Made by a program: the position numbers and the translations under genes. Under the pieces are notes generated by a model that was not told where the DNA came from, ran no database searches, and saw only the letters and a program-made list of their open reading frames with translations. A DNA stretch of 47,982 bases from Gammaproteobacteria bacterium (lineage in GTDB: Bacteria > Pseudomonadota > Gammaproteobacteria > Granulosicoccales > Granulosicoccaceae), in contig PDPU01000004.1 in assembly GCA_002746645.1 (NCBI GenBank), positions 1-47,982 on the forward strand. The letters are read 5' to 3'. Below, in pieces: positions 9,548-17,905 of the stretch (position 1 is the first letter of the stretch; each line of letters begins with the position of its first letter).

Positions 9548-11200
9548 TCAAACTTCCGCCAGATACGCCTCCAGCTGTTCGAGATCAGCAAGGGTGTTGC
9601 AATCGAGCAGAATGCCTTCGTCTTCGACCTCGAGGCGAATCGTGCTCTCGGGACTGCTGGTGATGAGCTGCCGCACCTCCGCATCGCCATCGAGATCGAG
9701 CGCGCTGTCGAAGAGGCTCCTGCTGATCAACACCGGGTTGCCGCACTGGCCGTGATGGCAGGGGATGATCATCGCGGCACCGGGGTTGGCCCGGAAGCAG
9801 TCACGCAGTTGCTGCATGGTACTCGCCTTTACTGCAGGCATGTCCCCCAGGCAGACGATGATGGCATCATTGGCACAGAGTCGTGAAACTCCGATGACGA
9901 GCGAGCTGGCGATGCCCCGGTCACTGGTCGGGTTGTTGGCGTAGCGAAGCTCGATGTCGACACCCGCCTGTTCGATGCCCTGCGCGATCGCTGCTTCGAC
10001 GCGATCGGATTCGCGAGCGGTAACCGTCAACAGTCGCTCGGCGCCGCTCGCGGCAATGCGCGCCGCGGCATGGGCAATCACGGGCAGCGTATCGACTTCC
10101 GCCAGCAACTTGTTGTCGGGGCCGAAGCGCAAGCCGTGTCCGGCAGCCAGCAGCAGCATGCCGATGCGAGGGTTCTCGAGCCTGCCGGGATGACGGCGTG
10201 GTTGTGGACGATCGGGGATTTCCGGCAGAAGCCCGCCGGGGGCGAGCGACGCGAGCCAGGCATCGTCGGGTTCCAGCCCGGCGGCAATCCGGTCGAGTAC
10301 GCGGTCGAAACCGTTGTCGGCCGGTGAATGGGCACAGCCCGGCAGACCGAGTACCGGTTTGCCACGCAGTTCGCCGATGAGCAGAACATTGCCCGGGTCC
10401 ATGGGAATGCCGTAACGCAGGACCGTGCCACCGGCCTTCTCGATGGCGCTCGGCAACACGTCGCAGCGATCGCTGATGGCCGCAGCACAACTGACGAGAA
10501 TCCAGTCCGGGCTGTAGACGGCGTCGTCAGCGGCTGCCGTGGACAGCGCGGCAGCCAGCGCCGTGACATCGTGCTCGATGCGCATCTCGGCGATCATCGC
10601 CGCGTTCCTGAGAGCGAGCCGGTCGTCGGTGACCGTGAACGTCTTGTCCAGAAGCGCCTGGTTGGTGTCGGTCAGGGTGGTCTGCAGCAGGAAGGCCTTC
10701 TTCGGCTCGAAGGCGTCGAGCGAAATGCCATGACTGCCGCGTGCGATTCCGAGCGCCATGTCGAGGCGTTCACGAGGCATGGCAAGGGGAATGATCCTGA
10801 TCGTGGCCAGCATGCGCCCGGCAGGTACGCGGGTGTCGCCGGCAAGGGTCGCGAGCGTGATGCCTTCATCCACACCGTTGATGGCCTCGATGACGTCGCG
10901 GTGCAGGGTGAACAGTCCATCACGCTCGGCGCTGAGGTTGACCCGTCCACCGCCGGCACGGCCAAGAGCGATGTTCCTGCCGACGATGGCCTTGGCGAGT
11001 TCCATGGCGGCAGCGTCATCCGGCACATCGTCTTCATCAAGTCTTGCTGCCATGATCTGCGTGATTCCGGCGGCGGTGAGCCGATCGATATCGGCCTGCT
11101 CGAGCACCTTGCCTTTCGTCAGCCATGCGTCGCCTGCCCTGGTCGTGTGCGCGAGCACGGCGCCAAGTGCGCCGGAAACCGGAAGTTCTCCGAAGAACAT
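9548..11200 (-). CDS. MoeA-like / MocA-like molybdenum cofactor fusion protein
   Basis: A 550-residue two-domain protein. Residues of about 1-330 resemble a MoeA/MoCF_biosynth molybdopterin-binding protein (a WILVSCAAAISD-type segment near 233, GKPVLGLPGCAHSP at 280-293). Residues of about 346-550 are a nucleotidyltransferase domain of the MobA/MocA type: LLAAGHGLRFGPDNK at 350-364 is the NTP-binding loop with its Arg and Lys, and LGDMPAV is the metal-binding segment. MocA attaches CMP to Moco for xanthine-dehydrogenase-family enzymes, and MoeA-type proteins insert molybdate; a fusion would carry out successive steps on one substrate. Such fusions are annotated in other proteobacteria as molybdopterin-binding/glycosyltransferase proteins. 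No xanthine dehydrogenase gene is in the window; moaC, moaD and moaE are 22 kb away. Confidence 0.88.
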   Translation of the reverse strand: MFFGELPVSGALGAVLAHTTRAGDAWLTKGKVLEQADIDRLTAAGITQIMAARLDEDDVPDDAAAMELAKAIVGRNIALGRAGGGRVNLSAERDGLFTLHRDVIEAINGVDEGITLATLAGDTRVPAGRMLATIRIIPLAMPRERLDMALGIARGSHGISLDAFEPKKAFLLQTTLTDTNQALLDKTFTVTDDRLALRNAAMIAEMRIEHDVTALAAALSTAAADDAVYSPDWILVSCAAAISDRCDVLPSAIEKAGGTVLRYGIPMDPGNVLLIGELRGKPVLGLPGCAHSPADNGFDRVLDRIAAGLEPDDAWLASLAPGGLLPEIPDRPQPRRHPGRLENPRIGMLLLAAGHGLRFGPDNKLLAEVDTLPVIAHAAARIAASGAERLLTVTARESDRVEAAIAQGIEQAGVDIELRYANNPTSDRGIASSLVIGVSRLCANDAIIVCLGDMPAVKASTMQQLRDCFRANPGAAMIIPCHHGQCGNPVLISRSLFDSALDLDGDAEVRQLITSSPESTIRLEVEDEGILLDCNTLADLEQLEAYLAEV

Positions 11201-11449
11201 GGTGGGTCGTCAGTGAGATCGTGCGCTGACGATACCATTCATGTGGGAGGTGTTTTCGATCAGATCGAAGATGCGCAGGTGCTGCTGGTGTCGAACTGCT
11301 TCGTGTCGTGTTGGACGGAATGGTGGCCGGATGGATGTCAGGCCGGGGTTCCTGTGAGATCATGCACGGTTGGGGTGGGGCAGGCCGTTACCGCGTTGCC
11401 GACCGCAAGATGTTTTTCCGGAATACCGATCGGGAGCAGAGGTGCGCTG
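11201..11449. other. Divergent intergenic region, cofactor fusion gene / Crp regulator
   Basis: These 249 bases must hold promoters for both flanking genes. By eye I see no convincing -35/-10 pair and no clear Fnr-type TTGAT-N4-ATCAA site. Open frame continues across it on the plus strand but does not look like protein sequence. Confidence 0.4.
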
Positions 11450-12115
11450 ATGGCAGATGAAAACTGGGTGGAGCGGTTTGCGGGCCTCTCGCGGCTGCCG
11501 GACGAGCTTCAGGAGCATCTGGTGAGAAACAGCAAGGTGCTTCGTGTGCCGCCGGAAACGCTCGTTTTCGGGCCCGGCAAACCTGCCGAGAACCTTCTCC
11601 TGATTCTCGAAGGGACGGTACGGGTGCAGCAGCTCTCGGAAGCCGGCCGCGAAATCGTGCTGTATCGCATTCACGCCGGCGAAAGCTGTGTGCTGACCAC
11701 CGCCTGCCTGCTGGCCTACGAAAGCTACAGCGCCGAAGGCATCACCGAAACCGAAGTGGTTGCCGCGGCCATTCCGCGCAAGGTGTTCGATGATCTCGTG
11801 TCGCAGTCGCCTGACTTCCGCGACTTCGTGTTCTCGGCCTATTCGAAGCGCATCACCGATCTCTTTCATGTCATCGAGGAAATTGCCTTTCAGCGCATGG
11901 ACATTCGTCTTGCCGACAAGCTCATCAAGCTCGGCGGCGAATCGGGGTTCGTTCGGGCCACGCATCAGCAGCTGGCGGCGGAACTCGGCACGGCGCGCGA
12001 GGTCGTGTCGCGTCAGCTCGGTGAATTCAGGCGCCGCGGCTGGGTCGAAGCCGGACGCGGCAGCGTGACGCTGACCGATCGCGTGGCGATGGAGCGTCTG
12101 GCTGCCACGCATTGA
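11450..12115 (+). CDS. Crp/Fnr family transcriptional regulator
   Basis: A 221-residue one-component regulator. It has an N-terminal cyclic-nucleotide-binding-type beta roll (residues of about 10-115, with LLLILEGTVRVQQLSEAGREIVLYRIHAGESC), a dimerisation helix, and a C-terminal winged helix (about 150-215) with recognition segment THQQLAAELGTAREVVSRQLGEFRRRGWV. The four-cysteine N-terminal iron-sulfur motif of Fnr is absent. Instead Cys80 and Cys86 sit in GESCVLTTACLL, a spacing that could support thiol or persulfide chemistry (inference). The ATG at 11450 gives the standard family length. The gene is directly upstream of and co-directional with the sulfide genes, so it is a good candidate regulator for them. 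Confidence 0.9.
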   Translation: MADENWVERFAGLSRLPDELQEHLVRNSKVLRVPPETLVFGPGKPAENLLLILEGTVRVQQLSEAGREIVLYRIHAGESCVLTTACLLAYESYSAEGITETEVVAAAIPRKVFDDLVSQSPDFRDFVFSAYSKRITDLFHVIEEIAFQRMDIRLADKLIKLGGESGFVRATHQQLAAELGTAREVVSRQLGEFRRRGWVEAGRGSVTLTDRVAMERLAATH

Positions 12116-12254
12116 TCGTCCCGCCGACGGCGTCTTCGGCTTTCCCGGCGGCAATGCGTGTCGGGGAACTCGGAGCTGCGTGATGAAGTCACAGAAACCG
12201 GTGTGGAAAGGGCGCGATAATGGTCTGTCCGTATCTGACCTGGAGGTTTTTTGA

Positions 12255-12464
12255 ATGAACATCAATGTTGGTTCCACCGACCGCATGCTGCGCATCGTTG
12301 CCGGCGTGGTCCTGCTGCTGCTTGCGCTCTTCGCGGGCGTCGCTACCGGTCTGTTCAAGACACTGCTCATCGTGGTGGGCATCGTGCTGGTGGCAACGGG
12401 CTTCCTGCGCATCTGTCCTGCCTACAGCATCATCGGGGTCAATACCGCCGGCAAGAGCGAATAG
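12255..12464 (+). CDS. DUF2892-type small inner membrane protein
   Basis: A 69-residue protein with two hydrophobic helices (LRIVAGVVLLLLALFAG and TLLIVVGIVLVATGFL), followed by CPAYSIIGVNT. This is the typical layout of DUF2892, the membrane domain that is fused to a rhodanese in E. coli YgaP. Stand-alone copies are common beside sulfide-oxidation and rhodanese genes. A good ribosome site (TGGAGG) lies 8 bases before the ATG. The conserved Cys near the end of the second helix could take part in sulfur chemistry, but this is not established. A strong terminator follows at 12517. Confidence 0.9.
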   Translation: MNINVGSTDRMLRIVAGVVLLLLALFAGVATGLFKTLLIVVGIVLVATGFLRICPAYSIIGVNTAGKSE

Positions 12465-12516
12465 GGCGGCATGCGTTGCGTTTCGGTTCCTGCGAGCGCG
12501 ATCCTGCCTGCAGTCG

Positions 12517-12545
12517 ACCGGGCGGAGGCGCCGCCCGGTTTCTTC
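12517..12545 (+). terminator. Rho-independent terminator after the DUF2892 gene
   Basis: ACCGGGCGG (12517-12525) and CCGCCCGGT (12531-12539) form a perfect 9-bp GC-rich stem with a 5-base loop, followed by TTCTTC. It sits 52 bases after the DUF2892 stop and just before the persulfide dioxygenase gene, so it would either end the first transcript or let only part of it through to the sulfur genes. Confidence 0.75.
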
Positions 12546-12560
12546 AGATGAGTAACGGCA

Positions 12561-13432
12561 ATGGTTGACTATCCACTCGACCTGTCGGTGGAACCCGAGG
12601 TCAAGGCCTTTTTCGACGAGGCCACGAACACCATCACCTACGTGGTCAGGGATCCGGCGTCCAGCGCCTGCGCCGTGGTCGACAGCGTACTTGACATCGA
12701 CTACGCGGCAGGCGCCATCACCTACGACAGTGCCGATGCGGTCATCGACTACATCCGCCGGGAAGCGCTGCAGCTTGAATGGATCATCGAGACGCATGTG
12801 CACGCCGACCATCTGAGCGCTGCTCCCCACATCCAGAACCAGCTCGGTGGCCGCATCGGTGTCGGCAGGGAGATCACCGTGGTGCAGGAAACCTTCGGCA
12901 AGGTCTTCAACGAAGGCACCGAATTCGAGCGCGATGGCTCGCAGTTCGATGCCCTTTTCGAGGATGGCGACACCTATCGGGTAGGCGAAATGACCTGCTT
13001 CGCCATCCACACTCCCGGGATGCGGCTTTCGTGGGTGATACTCTCTTCATGCCCGACGGCGGCTCGGCCCGTGCCGATTTTCCGGGCGGTGACGCCGGCA
13101 CACTCTACGACAGCATCCAGAAGGTACTGGCGCTGCCCGACGAGATGCGCCTCTTCATGTGTCACGATTACGGCCCCAATGGTCGCGAGGTTCGCTGGGA
13201 AACCACGGTGGGTGAAGAGAAGGCGCACAATATCCACGTCGGTGGCGGCAAGAGCCGTGAGGAGTTCGTGAGGTTCCGCACCGAACGTGATGCCACGCTT
13301 GGCATGCCGAAACTCATTCTGCCTTCCCTGCAGGTGAACATGCGTGCGGGGGTTGTCCCGAGAGACCCCGATGGCAACCCGATGCTGAAGGTGCCGCTCT
13401 CCGGCGTCGAGAAGCAGAAACAACAGACCTGA
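12561..13432 (+). pseudogene. Persulfide dioxygenase-like MBL-fold gene, broken by a small deletion
   Basis: The product would be an ETHE1/Blh-type metallo-beta-lactamase-fold enzyme that oxidises glutathione persulfide to sulfite. Frame 1 from the ATG at 12561 carries the N-terminal half, including ETHVHADHLSAA (the HxHxDH iron-binding motif) and FGKVFNEGTEFERDGSQFD. At about 13016-13022 the family sequence jumps to another frame, which continues DAAFVGDTLFMPDGGSARADFPGGDA to the normal C-terminus at 13432. Family members have about 11 extra residues here, beginning HTPAC, between HTPG and GDAAFVGD. The gap is therefore about 34 bases, shifts the frame and removes the His of the TPGHT metal site. 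As read, frame 1 ends at 13271 with unrelated sequence. It is either a real inactivating deletion or an assembly error. Confidence 0.85.
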
Positions 13433-13454
13433 GGATAACTGTAAATGGACTTGA

Positions 13455-15071
13455 ATGGCGGATGTCGCTGCGGCGGGTTTTCGTTCGGTCATCTGCAACC
13501 GCCCTGACGGCGAAGCCGGTGACCAGCCCACCTTCGAGGAGATCGAGCAGGGGGCGAAAGAGCAGGGCCTGACGGCCCTCTACCTGCCGGTCATGAGCGG
13601 CAAGGTGCTCGATGAAGACGCCGAAAGGTTCGCCGCAGCGCTGCGTGAGCTGCCCGGACCTGCACTCGCCTATTGCCGCAACGGCCTGCGTTCGGCCACC
13701 TTGTGGTCACTCGCCAGTGCGACATCGAAACCGGTGGCCGACATCCTCGCCACCACTGGGGCGGCGGGTTACGACATGGGTGGTGTGGTCAGGCGCATTG
13801 CCAACGGCGGCAGGACGCCCACCGACACGGGCGATGCGAGTTACGACATCGTCATCGTCGGTGCCGGCGCCGCGGGAGTGTCCGTGGCGGCGAGCCTGAA
13901 ATCCCGCAAGGCATCGCTTGATGTCTGCATCATCGATCCGGCCGAGATCCACTACTACCAGCCCGGCTGGACGATGGTCGGTGGTGGCGTGTTTGCCCCC
14001 GAAACCACGGCACGTACCATGGGTTCACTGATCCCGGGTGGCGTGCACTGGCTGAAATCCGCCGTGGCTGCCTTCGAACCAGCCGACAACGCCGTGATTC
14101 TCGAAGGCTGCCGTGTCGTGAAATACCAGCGTCTGATCGTCTGTCCGGGCATCAAGCTGGACTGGCACCAGGTCGAAGGCCTTGTCGATACCCTCGGCAA
14201 GAACGGTGTTACCTCGAACTACCGCTACGATATTGCTCCCTACACCTGGGAGCTTGTGCAGGGCCTCAGGAATGGCCGCGCCATCTTCACCCAGCCGCCC
14301 ATGCCGATCAAGTGCGCGGGCGCCCCGCAGAAGGCAATGTATCTCTCGGGTGATCACTGGTTCCGACAGGGCGTGCTCGACAACATCGACATTCAGTTCA
14401 ACAACGCCGGTGGGGTGCTCTTCGGCGTCAAGGAGTATGTGCCGGCACTGGAAACCTACGTCGAGAAATACGGTGCGTCGCTGAACTTCTTTCACAACCT
14501 CGTTGCCGTTGATGGCCCGGCGCAGAAAGCCTGGTTCGAGGTGAAGGAACCCGAAGCCGAACCACGTCAGGTGGAAATGGACTTCGACATGATGCACGTC
14601 AGCCCGCCACAGACCGCACCTGATTTCATTCGCGTGTCACCGCTCGCCGACGCAGCGGGCTGGGTCGATGTCGATCAGCAGACGCTGCGCCACAAGCAGT
14701 TCGACAACATCTGGTCACTCGGTGACGTCATGAACGCACCCAACGCCAAGACCGCGGCGGCGGCTCGGAAGCAGGCGCCCGTGGTGGCGGAGAACGTCAT
14801 TGCCGACATCGAGGGGCGTTCATCCGTATCGCAGTACGACGGCTACGGTTCCTGCCCGCTTACGGTCGAGCGCGGCAAGATCGTGCTGGCGGAGTTCGGC
14901 TACGGTGGCACCTTGCTGCCGAGCTTCCCGAAATGGCTCATCGACGGCACGAAACCCTCGCGCATGGCCTGGTTGTTGAAGGCGAGCGTACTGCCGCCGG
15001 TCTACTGGCGCGCCATGCTGCGTGGTCGCGAGTGGCTGGCCAGGCCCGAAAGACACACGGCCGGGAGCTGA
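13455..15071 (+). CDS. Sulfurtransferase (TIGR01244/DSP-like) - sulfide:quinone oxidoreductase fusion, damaged 5' end
   Basis: Residues 1-110 are a Blh/TIGR01244-type domain (AGFRSVICNRPDGE; active-site loop with Cys74 in YCRNGLRSA). Residues of about 130-538 are a human-SQOR-type flavoprotein: GAGAAG at 136-141 binds FAD, Cys287 (IKCAGAPQK) and Cys467 (YDGYGSCPL) are the redox pair, and Cys230 is nearby. It would oxidise sulfide to sulfane sulfur, pass electrons to quinone and hand sulfur to its own transferase domain. The start is odd: the only good ribosome site (GAGGATAA) precedes an ATG at 13445. That ATG is out of frame and reaches a stop after 20 codons, while the in-frame ATG at 13455 lacks about 17-20 residues usual for this domain. 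A deletion of roughly 50 bases just after the original start codon would explain this. Confidence 0.88.
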   Translation: MADVAAAGFRSVICNRPDGEAGDQPTFEEIEQGAKEQGLTALYLPVMSGKVLDEDAERFAAALRELPGPALAYCRNGLRSATLWSLASATSKPVADILATTGAAGYDMGGVVRRIANGGRTPTDTGDASYDIVIVGAGAAGVSVAASLKSRKASLDVCIIDPAEIHYYQPGWTMVGGGVFAPETTARTMGSLIPGGVHWLKSAVAAFEPADNAVILEGCRVVKYQRLIVCPGIKLDWHQVEGLVDTLGKNGVTSNYRYDIAPYTWELVQGLRNGRAIFTQPPMPIKCAGAPQKAMYLSGDHWFRQGVLDNIDIQFNNAGGVLFGVKEYVPALETYVEKYGASLNFFHNLVAVDGPAQKAWFEVKEPEAEPRQVEMDFDMMHVSPPQTAPDFIRVSPLADAAGWVDVDQQTLRHKQFDNIWSLGDVMNAPNAKTAAAARKQAPVVAENVIADIEGRSSVSQYDGYGSCPLTVERGKIVLAEFGYGGTLLPSFPKWLIDGTKPSRMAWLLKASVLPPVYWRAMLRGREWLARPERHTAGS

Positions 15072-15147
15072 GCCGAAAGAAGAAGTCTTGCTGCTGTGCG
15101 CTTCTGCGGCGCGCTGTCGGCACGGACAGAAGAGGACGCAACACACC

Positions 15148-16866
15148 GTGTGGCAACGTTATTTCCCCATACTCGAGTGGGGGCGGGTATACGATCGCGC
15201 CGCATTTTCCAGCGACCTGATGGCGGCGGTCATCGTCACCATCATGCTGATACCGCAGTCGCTGGCCTACGCTCTCCTGGCCGGGCTGCCACCCGAGGCC
15301 GGCATCTACGCGTCGATCGTACCGATCATGCTCTACGCGGTTTTCGGTACGAGCCGTGCGCTGGCCGTCGGGCCCGTGGCGGTGGTGTCGCTGATGACGG
15401 CGGCAGCGATCAGCGACGTTGCCGCGAGCGGCACGGCCGGATATGCAGCGGCGGCCCTGCTGCTGGCCTTTCTGTCGGGTGGCATGCTGTTGCTCATGGG
15501 TTTCTTCCGCCTCGGCTTCCTCGCGAACTTCCTGAGCCACCCCGTGATATCGGGTTTCATCTCGGCTTCGGGTATTCTCATCGCGCTGAGTCAGGTCAAG
15601 CACATCCTCGGCATATCCGCCCACGGCCACACACTGCCGGAACTCCTCGCCTCGCTGGCCGATGGTCTCGGTGAAATCAATCTCGTCACGGCGCTGATCG
15701 GTCTTGCGGCAACCGGCTTTCTCTTCTGGGTACGGCGCCATCTCAAGCCGACCTTGATCGGACTGGGCCTGCATGCGCGCCTGGCGGATGTTCTGACCAA
15801 GGCCGGCCCGGTGGCTGCCGTCGTCGTCACCACCTGGCTCGTGGCGCAGTTCGCGCTCGACGAGCGGGGTGTGGTCATCGTCGGTGAAGTACCGCAATCA
15901 TTGCCGCCCTTCACGCTGCCCTCGCTCGATCCCGTGCTGGTGCAGAAACTCTTCCTGCCCGCACTGATCATCTCCGTCATCGGCTTCGTCGAGTCGATCT
16001 CCGTGGCACAGACGCTTGCCGCGCGCAAGCGTCAGCGTGTCGATGCCGATCAGGAACTCATCGGGCTTGGGGCCGCGAACCTCGGGGCCGCCTTCACGGG
16101 CGGGTTCCCGGTCACGGGCGGCTTCGCACGCTCGGTGGTGAACTTCGATGCCGGTGCCGAGACGCCTGCGGCCGGGGCCTTCACGGCCCTGGGGCTCCTC
16201 ACGGCTGCCGTCGCGTTGACGCCCCTCGTCCACGACCTGCCGAAGGCGACACTCGCTGCGACGATCATCGTGGCAGTGCTGAGCCTCGTCGATTTCTCGA
16301 TACTGAAGACGAGCTGGCGCTACTCGAAGGCAGACTTTGCCGCCGTGGCCACGACCATTGTGCTGACCCTCGGTGTCGGGGTCGAAGTCGGTGTCAGTGC
16401 CGGGGTTGTATTGTCGATACTGCTGTATCTCTACCGCAGCTCGCGGCCGCACATTGCCGAGGTGGGTCTGGTGCCCGGCACGCAGCACTTTCGCAACGTG
16501 CTGCGGCACAAGGTCGAAACCAGCGAGGCCGTAGTGACACTGCGCGTCGACGAGAGCCTCTACTTTGCCAACGCACGCTTTCTCGAAGATCACGTGTATG
16601 CGCGGGTGACGGGCGACGAAGCCGTGCGCCATGTGATCCTCATGTGTTCCGCGATCAACGATATCGACTTCAGTGCGCTGGAAAGCCTCGAAGCGATGAA
16701 CCATCGCCTCGACGACATGTGCATCAGACTGCATCTGTCGGAAGTCAAGGGGCCTGTCATGGACAAGCTCGAGCGCAGCCACTTTCTCGATGCACTGACC
16801 GGGGAGGTGTTCCTCGCTCAATACGATGCGTGGTCAAGCTGCAGCGGTGGTGGCGAACGGGCTTGA
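15148..16866 (+). CDS. SulP (SLC26) family anion transporter with STAS domain
   Basis: About 572 residues: 10-12 membrane helices, then a cytoplasmic STAS domain from about residue 440. The signature IMLIPQSLAYALLAGLPPEAGIYASIVP and the later GFVESISVAQ and GAFTGGFPVTGGFARSVVN segments are typical of SulP sulfate/bicarbonate transporters. The start is taken as GTG 15148 because family members of this type begin around WQRYFPILEWGR; AGAGGA lies about 12 bases upstream. Upstream open frame overlaps the SQR gene and has no family resemblance. In this setting the likely cargo is sulfate, sulfite or another anion made by sulfide oxidation; bicarbonate remains possible. It lies 76 bases after the SQR fusion and probably shares its transcript. 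Confidence 0.9.
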   Translation: MWQRYFPILEWGRVYDRAAFSSDLMAAVIVTIMLIPQSLAYALLAGLPPEAGIYASIVPIMLYAVFGTSRALAVGPVAVVSLMTAAAISDVAASGTAGYAAAALLLAFLSGGMLLLMGFFRLGFLANFLSHPVISGFISASGILIALSQVKHILGISAHGHTLPELLASLADGLGEINLVTALIGLAATGFLFWVRRHLKPTLIGLGLHARLADVLTKAGPVAAVVVTTWLVAQFALDERGVVIVGEVPQSLPPFTLPSLDPVLVQKLFLPALIISVIGFVESISVAQTLAARKRQRVDADQELIGLGAANLGAAFTGGFPVTGGFARSVVNFDAGAETPAAGAFTALGLLTAAVALTPLVHDLPKATLAATIIVAVLSLVDFSILKTSWRYSKADFAAVATTIVLTLGVGVEVGVSAGVVLSILLYLYRSSRPHIAEVGLVPGTQHFRNVLRHKVETSEAVVTLRVDESLYFANARFLEDHVYARVTGDEAVRHVILMCSAINDIDFSALESLEAMNHRLDDMCIRLHLSEVKGPVMDKLERSHFLDALTGEVFLAQYDAWSSCSGGGERA

Positions 16867-16913
16867 TGGGTTCTTCCGAACTTCTTCCGTTCCTGATTGT
16901 TTGTATCCGGGCC

Positions 16914-17858
16914 TTACTCCGGCACGCATATTCTGTCTGCCCGCGCCGCTTTCGTCGTGCGATAGACCAGCATGCCCACCACGAGCACCAGAAGGAGCAG
17001 AAGGACAAGCCCCACGGCATGATGGAAGCCTGACTCGGTCAGTGCGGCAAAGCGAAAGCTCGCCGTGGTGATGGCCGCGAGAGGGAATGACAGTGCCCAG
17101 AAGGAGAGGGCGAAGGGCAGTTTCAGCAGTTGCGGAACCCTGAGCATCACGACCAGGGTGAAGAAGTAGCCGATGTTGATGAGGATTCTCGCGAAGGCAT
17201 CGACGTGTCCGCCGTTCAGCATGACCCAGGACAGAAACCCGACCGCGGGTGGTGCGATCAGGATGACGAGCGTCGGCTGCAGTTTGCCCGGCATCGGGTC
17301 GTGGAACATCAGGCGGTTGAAGAGCAGGGTCAGCAGCACCAGCCAGAACAGCAGCCCCACCGAGAAGAAGTACCAGGACACTTCGATGTGTCCGAGATGA
17401 ACGCCGGCGAGTGGTGCGATCACGTTGCCTACGGCCGGAATGAACCAGGCGGGTGAAAGTTGCGCAGGGCCGAAGGGTCTCGCACCGATCCAGACCGCGA
17501 TGGTTGCCAGGGTCAGTATCGCCTGAACGGCGGCAGCGACGATCCAGATGACGTTGGCCAGCCCGTGCATGGTCGGAGTGAGCACGGTGGCCAGCAGCAG
17601 CAGCGAAATGCTCATCGCCGGAAAGAAGGCCATGCGCACGGGGTGGTTCCATTCGGCCAGCACGGCCAGCCGGTGATGGCGGATCTTGTTGATGTAGAGC
17701 ATGAAGAGCACGGCGAGGACGAGCGTTGCCAGTACGGCAACGCCGCTGGAGAGCAGGCCGAAGCCGCCGCTGCGGAGTGCAAGCGCAGTGCCGAACAGAC
17801 CCATGCTCGAGCCGAAGAGGCTGTTCGGAAAGTGTTCGAGTTTCTCTCGGCTCAGCAT
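16914..17858 (-). CDS. TDT/SLAC1-family anion channel or exporter
   Basis: A 314-residue protein with ten predicted helices, the size of TehA/SLAC1 (tellurite-resistance/dicarboxylate transporter) proteins. FGSSMGLFGTALALRS near the N-terminus, AEWNHPVRMAFFPAMSISLLLLA, and the central PAWFIPAVGNVIAPLAG are characteristic. The family includes fungal Ssu1 sulfite pumps, so export of sulfite made by the persulfide dioxygenase is a reasonable inference from context. GGAG lies 7 bases before the ATG at 17858. It is the last gene of a leftward operon and converges with sulP, leaving a 47-base gap. Confidence 0.9.
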   Translation of the reverse strand: MLSREKLEHFPNSLFGSSMGLFGTALALRSGGFGLLSSGVAVLATLVLAVLFMLYINKIRHHRLAVLAEWNHPVRMAFFPAMSISLLLLATVLTPTMHGLANVIWIVAAAVQAILTLATIAVWIGARPFGPAQLSPAWFIPAVGNVIAPLAGVHLGHIEVSWYFFSVGLLFWLVLLTLLFNRLMFHDPMPGKLQPTLVILIAPPAVGFLSWVMLNGGHVDAFARILINIGYFFTLVVMLRVPQLLKLPFALSFWALSFPLAAITTASFRFAALTESGFHHAVGLVLLLLLVLVVGMLVYRTTKAARADRICVPE

Positions 17859-17905
17859 GTCTGGGCTCCGACCGTGTGTGCTTTGCTCAGGCCTGTTTCC
17901 ACGGC

